Part shown: piece after piece, positions 42,395 to 51,561 of the stretch | Layout: each line of letters starts with the position of its first letter | Position numbering within the stretch: the stretch's first letter is position 1 | Assembly: GCA_046048895.1 (NCBI GenBank) | Contig: JBJOFF010000001.1 | Coordinates: 1 to 64,000, forward strand | Direction of reading: 5' to 3' | DNA: 64,000 nucleotides | From: ZLKRG08 sp046048895 | GTDB taxonomy: Bacteria; Actinomycetota; Actinomycetes; Nanopelagicales; Nanopelagicaceae | Position numbers and translations under genes: made by a program | The notes under the pieces: model-generated | What the model was told of the DNA's origin: nothing | The model's database searches: none | Seen by the model: the letters and a program-made list of their open reading frames with translations, nothing else

Positions 42395-43764
42395 AGCTAT
42401 ACAACACTCGCACCCGCGAAACATCAGAATTTAAACCGCTAGTTGCTGGCAAAGTTGGTATCTATGTCTGCGGCGCGACGGTGCAATCATTTCCGCATAT
42501 TGGCCATGTCCGTAGCGGAATTAACTTTGATATTTTGCGTCGTTGGTTAAGTGCAAGTGGATACCAAGTTACTTTTATTCGCAACGTAACTGATATTGAT
42601 GACAAAATTTTAGAGAAAGCCAAGCTAGAGAATATGCCTTGGTGGGCTTTGGCTTTTAAGTACGAACAAGAATTCCAGAAGGCATACGCGCTATTAAATG
42701 TCTTGCCACCAACTTACGAGCCTCGCGCTACCGGTCACATCACCCAGATGGTCGAATTAATGCAGAAATTAATCGAAAAAGGCGCAGCTTACGCACCAGG
42801 TAATGGCGATGTTTATCTTGAAGTTCGCAAACTAGATTCATATTTAACGCTATCTCGACAGAAGTTAGATGATTTACTTCCAGCCGGAGATGCGGATGAT
42901 AAAAATAAAAAAGATGTCCGCGACTTTGCACTTTGGAAAGGCGCGAAAGCCAACGAGCCTTCATGGCCAACGCCGTGGGGCGATGGTCGTCCGGGATGGC
43001 ACCTTGAATGCTCTGCGATGGCGCACTCTTATTTAGGCGAGAGTTTTGATATTCATGGCGGTGGATTAGATTTAATTTTCCCGCACCATGAAAATGAGAT
43101 CGCACAATCCGAAGCTGCCGGTTACGGTTTTGCCAATATCTGGATGCACAATGCTTGGGTCACTCAATCAGGTGAAAAAATGTCCAAATCACTTGGTAAC
43201 ACCATGCAAGTTAAAGAATTGGTTAAACAAGTTCGTGGCATCGAACTTCGTTTCTATTTAGGTAGCGCGCATTACCGTTCAATGCTCGAATTTTCACCAG
43301 AAGCTTTGCAAGAAGCAGCTACCAATTTCCAACGCATTGAGAACTTTTTAATCCGCGCCAAGGAAATTGTGGGCGATTATCAAGGCGTAATCAGCGATTC
43401 AGTTAAGCAAGCATTTGATGATGATTTAGCAGTGCCACAAGTATTGGCACAGATTTCCGATGCGCTACGTCGCGGAAATACTGCAATTACTGAGAACAAT
43501 GAAAGCGCAATCAAATCTGCCGCCGCAGAGATTCGCGGAGCGCTTGATATTTTGGGCTGCGATCCATTTGATTCTGCATTTAATAGCGGTGGCAAGGACC
43601 TATCTGAAGCGCTAGATGGCGTAATTCAATTGGCGCTGGCACAGCGCGCTGCAGCGCGCGAACGTAAAGATTTCGCAGCCTCAGATGCAATTCGCGATGG
43701 TTTAGCTGCACTTGGAATTTCAATTGAGGATACGCCTCAAGGACAACGATGGTCCATTAAATGA
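42391..43764 (+). CDS. cysS: Cysteinyl-tRNA synthetase
   Basis: A 457-residue class I synthetase. VYVCGATVQSFPHIGHVRS contains the zinc Cys and HIGH motif, HLECSAMA and HGGGLDLIFPHHENE supply the other zinc ligands, and GEKMSKSLGN is the KMSKS loop. Length is normal. Start overlaps the ispF stop as ATGA. Confidence 0.94.
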   Translation: MKLYNTRTRETSEFKPLVAGKVGIYVCGATVQSFPHIGHVRSGINFDILRRWLSASGYQVTFIRNVTDIDDKILEKAKLENMPWWALAFKYEQEFQKAYALLNVLPPTYEPRATGHITQMVELMQKLIEKGAAYAPGNGDVYLEVRKLDSYLTLSRQKLDDLLPAGDADDKNKKDVRDFALWKGAKANEPSWPTPWGDGRPGWHLECSAMAHSYLGESFDIHGGGLDLIFPHHENEIAQSEAAGYGFANIWMHNAWVTQSGEKMSKSLGNTMQVKELVKQVRGIELRFYLGSAHYRSMLEFSPEALQEAATNFQRIENFLIRAKEIVGDYQGVISDSVKQAFDDDLAVPQVLAQISDALRRGNTAITENNESAIKSAAAEIRGALDILGCDPFDSAFNSGGKDLSEALDGVIQLALAQRAAARERKDFAASDAIRDGLAALGISIEDTPQGQRWSIK

Positions 43765-43783
43765 ATAAAGGATGTATCTCGTA

Positions 43784-44734
43784 ATGGCTGGTAATTCATC
43801 TCGTCGCGGAGCTGTGCGTAAAGGTAAAAAAGGCCCATCAAAAGGCACTGGCGGAAATAATAAGAAGCGTTTAGCCGGCAAAGGTCCAACTCCGAAAGCG
43901 GAGGATCGTCCGTATCACGCCGCAGCAAAGCGCAAAAAGGCTGCCACAAAACCTGCGCGCTCTGGCGCTGCAAAACCTGCGCGCTCTGAAAAACGAAGCA
44001 ACTTCTCATTCCACGGCGAAATGGTTGCAGGACGAAATGCAGTTCTAGAAGCGCTTCGCGCCGATGTACCAGCAACAGAATTAATTGTGGCACGTTCAAT
44101 TGATATTGATGATCGCATTGAAGAATCGCTAAAACTGGCGCTTAAGAAAGCGCTACCAATTCGCGAAGTACATCGCGCAGATGTCGAAAAGATTTCCATG
44201 AATTCGCAAGGTATTGCGCTTTCAATTAAGCCTTATCAATATTCATCGCTAGATGAAATTCTGCTCCGTGCCGCAAAACCAGGATTGATTGTGGCGTTAG
44301 ATGGCGTTACTGATCCACGTAATCTAGGTGCGATTATCCGTTCTGCCGCTGCCTTTGGTGTAGATGGTGTGATCATTCCAGAGCGCAGATCAGCAGCGAT
44401 GACAGCAGCAGCTTGGAAAACTTCAGCTGGCGCTGCGGCTCGCATGCAGGTTGCGCAAGTTACCAACTTAAATCGTGCCATTGAAGATGTACAAGAACGT
44501 GGTTATTTCGTAGTCGGTCTTGATGGCGAATCTGATGAATTAATTAGCAATATGAAGGTAGCCACGGAACCAATCATGATTATCGTCGGATCTGAAGGCA
44601 AAGGTCTTCATAAATTAACACGTGAAAAGTGCGATCTAGTAGTTAAAATCCCGATGCGTTCAACCACCGAAAGTTTGAATGCAAGCGTTGCTACATCTAT
44701 CGCGCTATATGCGGTAGATGAGGCGCGCAAGTAA
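43784..44734 (+). CDS. rlmB: 23S rRNA (guanosine-2'-O-)-methyltransferase RlmB (TrmH family)
   Basis: The 316-residue protein has a Lys/Arg-rich N-terminal extension of about 75 residues, a substrate-binding domain (VAGRNAVLEALRA) and a SPOUT domain with VALDGVTDPRNLGAIIRSAAAF, IVGSEGKGL and SLNASVATSIALY. It methylates the 23S rRNA peptidyl region or a tRNA. I start at the ATG at 43784, behind AAAGGA; an ATG at 43772 in frame is also possible. Confidence 0.88.
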   Translation: MAGNSSRRGAVRKGKKGPSKGTGGNNKKRLAGKGPTPKAEDRPYHAAAKRKKAATKPARSGAAKPARSEKRSNFSFHGEMVAGRNAVLEALRADVPATELIVARSIDIDDRIEESLKLALKKALPIREVHRADVEKISMNSQGIALSIKPYQYSSLDEILLRAAKPGLIVALDGVTDPRNLGAIIRSAAAFGVDGVIIPERRSAAMTAAAWKTSAGAAARMQVAQVTNLNRAIEDVQERGYFVVGLDGESDELISNMKVATEPIMIIVGSEGKGLHKLTREKCDLVVKIPMRSTTESLNASVATSIALYAVDEARK

Positions 44735-45549
44735 TGTCGCAGCGCCAATCAATCACAATTCGTAATTTTATAGTTCTTGGTGATTCCTTCTCGGAAGGGA
44801 TGACCGATATTGAAATTAATGGAAAATATCGCGGTTGGGCCGATCGCGTTGCTGATGTAATGGCTTCGCAAATAGATAGTTTTCGCTATGCAAATTTAGC
44901 GGTTCGCGGAAAATTAATTCATCAAGTGGTTACCGACCAGGTTCCGGCGGCATTGCAATTAATTACTTCAGATACTTTGGTTTCATTTCATGCTGGCGCC
45001 AATGATGTAATCCGCCCTAAATACAATCCAGAAATCACATTGCCAGAGTATGCCAATGCAGTTCGCGAATTAGCCGCAGAGTTAACTAAGCATGGCGCGC
45101 AATTGATGTTATTTACAGTGCAAGAGAGCGCCGCTTCAAATACCAAGGCTGGAGTTATTTGGAATCAACGTTTTCAGGATTTCAATAATCAGGTACGCGA
45201 TCTTGCCATCGAAACTGGTGCAATTCTCAATGAAGCCAATGATGGGCGCTACCCAAACGATATTCGTTTCCTTGCTTTTGATCGCCTACATCTGAATCCA
45301 GAAGGACATCATCGAGTCGCGCAAGGAGTCCTAGAAAATTTAGGTTTACCTTTCGATCCAAGTTACAAAATTCCTTTACCGCCAGCGAAAAAAGAGAATC
45401 CAGTAAAGAAGAAAATTATTAGCGCACTTTGGATTGCTACATTTGTGATTCCGTGGATTATTCGCCGTTTACGTGGAAAATCTTCCGGAGATGGGCGAAG
45501 CGCTAAATATCCCAGCCTTATTTCGTGGCCGATTTCAGATAATCTCTGA
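44734..45549 (+). CDS. SGNH/GDSL hydrolase with C-terminal membrane tail
   Basis: The 271-residue protein has block I FIVLGDSFSEGM with the nucleophile Ser, block III GANDVIRP, and the catalytic Asp/His in FDRLHLNPEGHH. Near residues 228-245 a hydrophobic span (ISALWIATFVIPWII) with a basic tail may anchor it to the membrane. Family members are esterases or lipases; the substrate is unknown. TAATG overlap with rlmB. Confidence 0.82.
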   Translation: MSQRQSITIRNFIVLGDSFSEGMTDIEINGKYRGWADRVADVMASQIDSFRYANLAVRGKLIHQVVTDQVPAALQLITSDTLVSFHAGANDVIRPKYNPEITLPEYANAVRELAAELTKHGAQLMLFTVQESAASNTKAGVIWNQRFQDFNNQVRDLAIETGAILNEANDGRYPNDIRFLAFDRLHLNPEGHHRVAQGVLENLGLPFDPSYKIPLPPAKKENPVKKKIISALWIATFVIPWIIRRLRGKSSGDGRSAKYPSLISWPISDNL

Positions 45550-45577
45550 AATTTGCCATAATTACGCCCGCAACAAC

Positions 45578-45652
45578 GCCTCCCTAGCTCAGTGGTAGAG
45601 CATCCGCCTTGTAAGCGGAAGGTCGTCAGTTCAATCCTGACGGGGGGCTCCA
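45578..45652 (+). tRNA. tRNA-Thr (anticodon TGT)
   Basis: Seven-bp acceptor stem GCCTCCC / GGGGGGC, D-arm with AGCTCAGTGGTAGAG, anticodon stem TCCGC / GCGGA around loop CTTGTAA (anticodon TGT), T-arm GTCAG-TTCAATC-CTGAC, discriminator T and an encoded CCA. It lies 28 bp after the GDSL gene. It reads ACA threonine codons. Confidence 0.95.
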
Positions 45653-45716
45653 TTTATTTAACTTCAGTTAACCTTCAATTACTCCAATCATTCTTCAGGC
45701 TCGTGATAATTGCTAG

Positions 45717-46367
45717 GTGCAATCTTCAACTAACTCCAGGCTTCTAGCAGAATTTTTAGGAAGCGCGCTTTTGGTGGCAGCAGTTGTGGGCTCCGGGTTT
45801 ATGGCAGCAAAGTTAACTGATGATCTCGGGCTTCAACTATGGATTAACACCTTTGCGACTATCACTATGTTGCTGGTGATAATTTCAATCTTTGCACCTA
45901 TCAGTGGTGCACACTTCAATCCAATAGTCACTTTACTTGCGCGATATCGTTTAGAAATTTCCAATCTAGATTCCATTCTATTTATTCTCGTTCAAATATC
46001 TGGTGCGATCTTTGGAACTGCAATCTCGAACCTAATGTTTGGTTCGGAGATTTTCAGCATCTCCCAAAATATTCGCCTTGATGGCGGCTCAATAATTGGT
46101 GAAATCGTGGCTACGACCGGATTGCTAATTGTGATTGTGCTAGGCGCAAAACAGAGCAAATATTTAGTTCCAGCTTGGATTGGTAGTGCATATTTCTTTA
46201 CCGCTTCTACCTCATTTGCTAATCCCGCAGTGACCATTGGCAGAATTTTTACTGATGCATTTCCTGGAATTGCGCCTTCGTCAGTCATGGGATTTATTAC
46301 AGCTCAACTAATGTCACTCCCTATTGCTTTAATAATTCTTGGCACCCTCGCAGGAAAGGTGAAGTAA
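45717..46367 (+). CDS. MIP-family channel (aquaglyceroporin-like)
   Basis: A 216-residue six-span protein with the two MIP half-helices: ISGAHFNPIVTLLA (NPI replaces the usual NPA/NPV first box) and FANPAVTIGRIF (intact NPA). The GTG start is set by GATAAT ending 6 nt upstream. The following gene is an ArsC-type arsenate reductase, directly abutting; MIP channels paired with ArsC export arsenite (AqpS type), so this is the likely role. Confidence 0.8.
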   Translation: MQSSTNSRLLAEFLGSALLVAAVVGSGFMAAKLTDDLGLQLWINTFATITMLLVIISIFAPISGAHFNPIVTLLARYRLEISNLDSILFILVQISGAIFGTAISNLMFGSEIFSISQNIRLDGGSIIGEIVATTGLLIVIVLGAKQSKYLVPAWIGSAYFFTASTSFANPAVTIGRIFTDAFPGIAPSSVMGFITAQLMSLPIALIILGTLAGKVK

Positions 46368-46763
46368 ATGAGCCAACCAACTGTTCTATTTGTTTGCGTG
46401 CATAATGCAGGCAGATCTCAAATGGCAGCAGGGTTTATGCACGCGCTATCAGCTGGCAAGGTACGGGTGCTCTCGGCTGGCTCAGCCCCAAAAGATTCTA
46501 TAAATCCAATTGCAATAGCAGCAATGTCTGAAGTCGGTATTGATATTGCCAATAATCAACCTAAAGTATTAACCAATGAAGTAGTTCAGGAATCTGATGT
46601 CGTTATCACTATGGGTTGCGGTGATACCTGCCCTTTTTATCCCGGCAAAAGATACGAAGATTGGGTTTTAGATGATCCTGCCGGGCAGGGAATCGAAAAA
46701 GTCCGTGAAATTAGAGATGAAATTAAGAAGCGCGTAGCGGCTCTTCTGGCTGAATTAATTTAA
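46368..46763 (+). CDS. arsC: Arsenate reductase / low-molecular-weight protein tyrosine phosphatase
   Basis: The 131-residue protein has the P-loop VCVHNAGRSQMA (C-x5-R-S), and VITMGCGDTCPF plus WVLDDPAGQG with the catalytic Asp, as in thioredoxin- or mycothiol-coupled ArsC. It reduces arsenate to arsenite. Starts directly after the MIP channel stop, which would let the product leave through the channel. Confidence 0.85.
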   Translation: MSQPTVLFVCVHNAGRSQMAAGFMHALSAGKVRVLSAGSAPKDSINPIAIAAMSEVGIDIANNQPKVLTNEVVQESDVVITMGCGDTCPFYPGKRYEDWVLDDPAGQGIEKVREIRDEIKKRVAALLAELI

Positions 46764-46780
46764 CTTATTACAATTGGTGC

Positions 46781-48001
46781 ATGCTTCTAAATGCGCTAGT
46801 AATCATTGTTATAACTACCTATCTCTTAGAAACTTGGCTGGATCATCTAAATCAGAGAACTGCCCGTAATCCACTGGATTCAAAGATTGCTAATTTATAT
46901 GATCCATCAGAGCGCGAACGTTCGATTGCCTATAGCGCAGAGCGCACTCGATTTGGCTTTTACTCTTCATCATTCTCAACCGCACTGATGATTTTAGCGC
47001 TTGGGCTTGGATGGTTTGCGGCTCTAGATAATTGGGTGCGAGATAGATTTGAAAATCAAATACTAATTTCGCTGGCATTTATCGGTTTAATAAGTGTGAT
47101 TTCTTGGTGGCTAACTTTGCCGTTCTCGCTCTATTCAACTTTTAAAATCGAAGCTAAATATGGTTTTAATAAAACCACTCCCAAGACTTATATCCAAGAT
47201 GTCCTTAAAGGCACTTTGCTCTCGGTTCTAATCGGTGGATCAATACTCGCTGTAGTTATCTGGATTTACCAAGAGCTAGGAAAGAATTTCTGGATCTGGG
47301 CTTGGGCTCTAGTAGCAACTTTCTCATTGGTGATGTTTATGTTCGGAACTTCTTTGATTCTGCCGCTATTTAATAAATTAACTCCGGTGCCAGAAGGTGA
47401 ACTGCGTAGTGAAATCGAAAGTTATGCGCGTAGCCAAGGATATGAAATTGGTCGTTTATTTGTGATGGATGGTTCAAGACGCTCAACTAAAGCAAATGCC
47501 TTCTTTAGTGGGCTAGGTAAGAGCAAAACAATTGTGCTCTTTGATACGTTGATTGAGAAGCTAAATACCAAAGAGATTGTGGCGGTATTGGCCCATGAAA
47601 TTGGCCATTACAAGAAGAAGCACACTCTTTCGATGTTCTTACTATCTAATTTACAGAGCTTTATGATTTTTGCACTGCTTGGCTGGTTGTTGCAATTTGA
47701 ATCTCTTTCAACGGCGCTAGGCGCAGACCAAGCAAGCTTTCATTTATCAGCGCTAGCTTTCTTTATCCTCTTCACTCCGCTAAATATTTTGCTGGGCTTA
47801 GCCAACAATTCTTGGTCCAGAAAGTGCGAATTTGAAGCGGATACCTTTGCGAAAGAGACTTATGCGACTGATTCCATGATTACTGCACTTAAGAAGATTT
47901 CCACAGATAGCTTGGCAAATCTCTCGCCGCATCCGATATATGTGAAGTTTAATTACTCACATCCAACGCTGATTCAACGTATCGAAAATATTGGCGATTA
48001 A
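46781..48001 (+). CDS. M48-family membrane zinc protease (Ste24-like)
   Basis: The 406-residue integral membrane protease carries LAHEIGHYKKKHT with the zinc-binding HExxH and the third ligand in CEFEADTFA. Hydrophobic spans lie near 1-15, 67-90, 105-125, 145-200 and 290-350. Ste24-type enzymes act on prenylated or misfolded membrane proteins. TACAAT ends 6 nt before the ATG (leaderless). Confidence 0.85.
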   Translation: MLLNALVIIVITTYLLETWLDHLNQRTARNPLDSKIANLYDPSERERSIAYSAERTRFGFYSSSFSTALMILALGLGWFAALDNWVRDRFENQILISLAFIGLISVISWWLTLPFSLYSTFKIEAKYGFNKTTPKTYIQDVLKGTLLSVLIGGSILAVVIWIYQELGKNFWIWAWALVATFSLVMFMFGTSLILPLFNKLTPVPEGELRSEIESYARSQGYEIGRLFVMDGSRRSTKANAFFSGLGKSKTIVLFDTLIEKLNTKEIVAVLAHEIGHYKKKHTLSMFLLSNLQSFMIFALLGWLLQFESLSTALGADQASFHLSALAFFILFTPLNILLGLANNSWSRKCEFEADTFAKETYATDSMITALKKISTDSLANLSPHPIYVKFNYSHPTLIQRIENIGD

Positions 48002-48023
48002 TAAACCCGCGTATATTAAAGAT

Positions 48024-48932
48024 ATGTCCGCAGAGTTAACTCTAGAACCCAGGTTGGTAAAGCTCACCACACGCACCAATACTCAAGTTCGCCGAACTCT
48101 GCCGCATCGCGAATTAACCATGATTGGCGCTTGGTGCTTTATAGATCATTACGGGCCTACTCAAGCCGTAGATGCGATGTCAGTAGCGCAGCATCCACAT
48201 GTTGGATTACAGACCGTTTCTTGGTTATTTGAAGGTGAAATCGAACATCGCGACTCAGTTGGAAGCGTGCAATTAATTAATCCTGGGCAATTAAATTTAA
48301 TGACTTCTGGACATGGAATTGCACATTCAGAATTATCTCTAGAGGCGGGAAAAGAGTTGCATGGAGTACAACTCTGGGTGGCGCTACCTAAAGAGTCAAA
48401 AGATGTCGCACCACATTTTGAACATCACGGTGATTTACCAGAAGTTAATTACCAAGGTCTACTAACAAAGGTCTTTATGGGTGAGTGGTTAGGAGTTAAA
48501 TCAGAAGCCAAAACCTATTCACCAATTGTGGGTGCTGAATTTTCAGGTGGTCAACTGGAAATCGAATTGCCTCTGGATAAGCAATTTGAATATGGCTTTT
48601 TGGTTGATAATGGAGAGCTCGAAGTAAATGGTAAGGCGGTATTTAAAAATCAACTTCATTACCTTCCGGCAGGTTCAAATTTCTTAACCATTAAATCAAA
48701 TGGCAATTTCCGTGGCTTAGTAATTGGCGGAGAGCCATTTGGCGAAGAGATCATTATGTGGTGGAACTTCATTGGCCGAACCCATGATGAAATAGTGCAG
48801 ATGCGTAAAGATTGGCAATCAGCATCTGATCGTTTTCCCTCATTCGAAGATCGAATTGGTGGTCGAATTCCCGCCCCAGAGCTGCCTAATCTGCAATTAA
48901 AGCCACGTAGCTCCAAACGCAGTGTTAATTAA
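48024..48932 (+). CDS. Pirin-family protein
   Basis: The 302-residue bicupin has the pirin metal site HPHVGLQTVSWLFEGEIEHRD (His-x-His) plus MTSGHGIAHSE (His, Glu). Some pirins are quercetinases or co-regulators; role here unknown. Start chosen at 48024, where TATATT ends 6 nt upstream; the longer reading overlaps the protease gene. Confidence 0.82.
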   Translation: MSAELTLEPRLVKLTTRTNTQVRRTLPHRELTMIGAWCFIDHYGPTQAVDAMSVAQHPHVGLQTVSWLFEGEIEHRDSVGSVQLINPGQLNLMTSGHGIAHSELSLEAGKELHGVQLWVALPKESKDVAPHFEHHGDLPEVNYQGLLTKVFMGEWLGVKSEAKTYSPIVGAEFSGGQLEIELPLDKQFEYGFLVDNGELEVNGKAVFKNQLHYLPAGSNFLTIKSNGNFRGLVIGGEPFGEEIIMWWNFIGRTHDEIVQMRKDWQSASDRFPSFEDRIGGRIPAPELPNLQLKPRSSKRSVN

Positions 48933-48975
48933 TTTATTTAGCGCGATTTCTAAATTCTCTCTGTACCCTTTTGCA

Positions 48976-49584
48976 ATGGATTTCGATGCCATTGTGGTTC
49001 TGGACTTTATTTCAACTTTTGCTTTTGCGTGGGTTGGCGCCAGAGTTGCAGCTTCCAAGAACCTTGATTACGGCGGCATCCTTTTTGTCGCAGGAGTCTC
49101 TGCAGTCGCAGGCGGTACTTTTAGAAATTTAGTGCTGCAACTTCGTCCAGCGTGGCTGGATCACCCTTATCTACTTCTTGCGATTGCGATTGCATTCCTA
49201 CTAACTATTATTCAACGAAAGAAAGATCCAGTTGGAAAATTTGGATTGATTCTTGACTCTATCGGTCTAGCCTTTGCAGTGGTTGCGGCAGTGGAAGTTA
49301 GTTTGGATTACGGATTGCCGATTTATGGCGCGATTGTTTTAGGCACGCTCTCTGGAGTCTTAGGCGGCTTAACCAGAGATGTGCTCTGCCAAGTACCGCC
49401 AGTTCTATTACACCGTGAAACTTCTGGAACTGTTTCACTGCTTGGTGCGATGGTCTTTGTGCTGCTCTATAAGCTGGGGCAAGATTCATTACTAAGTGCG
49501 TTAATTAGCGGTTTGATTATTGTCATGTTGCGTCTACTATCCGTTAAATTGAAAATCAACCTACCGAAATTGAGTGGTATATGA
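48976..49584 (+). CDS. TRIC-like / UPF0126 membrane protein
   Basis: A 202-residue membrane protein built of two similar three-span halves, each with the family glycine motif: VAGGTFRNLVL in the first and LGGLTRDVLC in the second. This is the trimeric intracellular cation (TRIC) channel fold, thought to conduct K+. TACCCT ends 6 nt before the ATG at 48976; this was preferred to an earlier start overlapping the pirin gene. Confidence 0.8.
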   Translation: MDFDAIVVLDFISTFAFAWVGARVAASKNLDYGGILFVAGVSAVAGGTFRNLVLQLRPAWLDHPYLLLAIAIAFLLTIIQRKKDPVGKFGLILDSIGLAFAVVAAVEVSLDYGLPIYGAIVLGTLSGVLGGLTRDVLCQVPPVLLHRETSGTVSLLGAMVFVLLYKLGQDSLLSALISGLIIVMLRLLSVKLKINLPKLSGI

Positions 49585-50282
49585 CTTTAACTTTTGTAAC
49601 TGGTGGATCGCGTGGCCTGGGTTTGGCAACCGCGCAAGCTCTTAAAGCTGCAGGACATCAAGTGATCTTATTTGCCAAGAACCAAGAAAAATTAAGCCAA
49701 GCTGCAGCAACTTTAGGCACGCCATTTGAAGTGGTTGATTTGGAAGATCAGCAGCAGACTAGAGAAGTTTTTCAAAAAGCAGTTGAAAAATATGGCGTTC
49801 CTGATGTTTTGATGCTTGCGCACGGCGTGATGTCGGATCGACTGGCAAAGACTTTGAAGACCAATGATCAAGAGTGGCGTCGAGTTATGGCAATTAATTT
49901 AGATTCGGTATTCACGATTGTTAACGAAGTTGGCGCAAAGATGGCCGATGCGCGAAATGGCCGAATCATTATCTATTCAGCATGTTTGGGAAGAATGTCT
50001 GGACCAGGAAATGCCGGTGGTCTAGCGCCATATCGAATTTCGAAAGCTGGCGTTAATGCTTTAGTTAGAAATTTGGCGCACGAAACTGGACATGGATCGC
50101 GCGGATTATGGGTCGATGCCATCTGTCCAAATCATTCGCGCACTGACATGGGCGGCGAAAACGCACCAAGATCAGCGGAAGAAGGCGCTGCGACTGCAGT
50201 TTGGCTAGCAACTAGAGAATTAAATCCTGGCACTACTCAGACAGGTTTGCTCTGGGAAGATAACGAAGTAGTTCCTTGGTAG
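49581..50282 (+). CDS. Short-chain dehydrogenase/reductase
   Basis: The 233-residue SDR has VTGGSRGLGLATAQAL, LAHGVMSD in place of NNAG, IYSACLGRM with the Ser and PYRISKAGVNAL with Tyr/Lys. Related to 3-oxoacyl-ACP reductases, but the altered NNAG motif suggests another substrate. ATGA overlap with the TRIC-like gene. Confidence 0.75.
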   Translation: MTLTFVTGGSRGLGLATAQALKAAGHQVILFAKNQEKLSQAAATLGTPFEVVDLEDQQQTREVFQKAVEKYGVPDVLMLAHGVMSDRLAKTLKTNDQEWRRVMAINLDSVFTIVNEVGAKMADARNGRIIIYSACLGRMSGPGNAGGLAPYRISKAGVNALVRNLAHETGHGSRGLWVDAICPNHSRTDMGGENAPRSAEEGAATAVWLATRELNPGTTQTGLLWEDNEVVPW

Positions 50283-50284
50283 AA

Positions 50285-50752
50285 CTAATTTAATTTGGAA
50301 TATGAATTCGAAAGAATTGCGGCAGTGATAACCCATAGTTGATATGGGGTAAAGAGCGCTCCGTAAAATAGTGAAGTTTTAAAAACTAAAAATGTAAGTG
50401 GCAGAGTAAGTATCGCAACTAAAGCAAGAGAAATTGAAGCGATTTGTAAGTTATGTGGCACATAAAACAAATATGCCCAATTTAGGGCTAGCGCAACTGT
50501 TGTCGCAAATAATGCCAACCAAGTGATTACTATGGCTTTGTTCTGGTTGTTTGCAATTTGTACTGCACACAGACCAATCACAATGAAGTTATATGGCCAT
50601 ATGATTCCAAAAATTAAATCTGGTGGTTGTATTGAAGGTCTGTTTAATGACGCGTACCAACCTGAAGAGGTATTGACCCACAGGCCAGAACCAACCGCGT
50701 AAATCACGACTAGCGCTATGCCAATCGCGGCAGCGGCGAATTTAAAATCCAT
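50285..50752 (-). CDS. tspO: TspO/MBR-family protein
   Basis: The 155-residue five-span protein contains WYASLNRPSIQPPDLIFGIIWP, the tryptophan-rich sensory protein signature, and NWAYLFYV in a later helix. TspO binds porphyrins and cholesterol-like ligands and influences pigment and stress responses to light and oxygen. Its neighbour is a photolyase operon. GATACT ends 6 nt before the ATG. Confidence 0.8.
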   Translation of the reverse strand: MDFKFAAAAIGIALVVIYAVGSGLWVNTSSGWYASLNRPSIQPPDLIFGIIWPYNFIVIGLCAVQIANNQNKAIVITWLALFATTVALALNWAYLFYVPHNLQIASISLALVAILTLPLTFLVFKTSLFYGALFTPYQLWVITAAILSNSYSKLN

Positions 50753-50766
50753 AATAGAAGTATCGC

Positions 50767-51561
50767 TTAATTAACCGATAAAACAGTCTTTAGCGTCTCC
50801 GAAACCACGCTATCTACCTGATCCCACATCGGTGCATGGCCGGATTGAGGTAAATAAATCCATTGAGAATGCGCCGGAGCTAATGATTTCTCTTGGCTAT
50901 TTTCTGCAGGCAAGGTGTAATCAGTATCGCCAAAGATGATAGTCACTGGAATCTCGCTTGATATTTCTTTATCAAATCGATTACCTAAGAAGGCATCCCA
51001 TAAAGAGTAATAACCAGATGCGCTACCCATAGCAATAGCGGCTTTGGCACAGGTTTCGGGAGTGAATTTCTCCCATTGTGGACTGACAAATCTAAAACCA
51101 ATGTATCGCAAGAATCTGAATCTAGAGATTTGATCTGCATATTTATAAGTAGCACGTGCCAAATATCTACTGACCGCTAATTCACCATTGCGATGAGTTT
51201 TAGGTGTTAACCAAAGACCGGCTGGCGCAACGCCAATTACTGAAAGTACTTGTTCAGGGTAAGCCGCTGCCATTTCCAGCGCAATCCAACCACCTAGTGA
51301 ATTTCCAATTAAATGAAACTTATCAATTCCGTGCTTCTGCAATTCGTTAATTAGGATTTTAGATAGTGCAACTGGGTCCATGTTTTTATCAGCAGGCATT
51401 TTGGCATCACCATGACCTGGTAGATCTAAAGTGATAAATTGAAAAGATTTATCAAATTCGGGGCGAACTAAATCCCAAGCAGTACTTGCCGAACCCAAAC
51501 CATGAATTGCAACCAACTTAACGGGCCCATCACCATACTTACGAATATTTAACTGGCTCAA
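50767..51561 (-). CDS. Alpha/beta hydrolase
   Basis: The 264-residue protein has AIHGLGSASTAWD (oxyanion region), nucleophile elbow HLIGNSLGGWIAL (GNSLG) and catalytic His in PQSGHAPMWDQ. Substrate unknown. Its ATG overlaps the photolyase stop by 4 bp, so the two are cotranscribed. Confidence 0.8.
   Translation of the reverse strand: MSQLNIRKYGDGPVKLVAIHGLGSASTAWDLVRPEFDKSFQFITLDLPGHGDAKMPADKNMDPVALSKILINELQKHGIDKFHLIGNSLGGWIALEMAAAYPEQVLSVIGVAPAGLWLTPKTHRNGELAVSRYLARATYKYADQISRFRFLRYIGFRFVSPQWEKFTPETCAKAAIAMGSASGYYSLWDAFLGNRFDKEISSEIPVTIIFGDTDYTLPAENSQEKSLAPAHSQWIYLPQSGHAPMWDQVDSVVSETLKTVLSVN

Noticed and set aside
43915..44199. Minus-strand reading frame within rlmB
   Set aside because: It is antisense to a highly conserved methyltransferase and shows only shadow codon composition.
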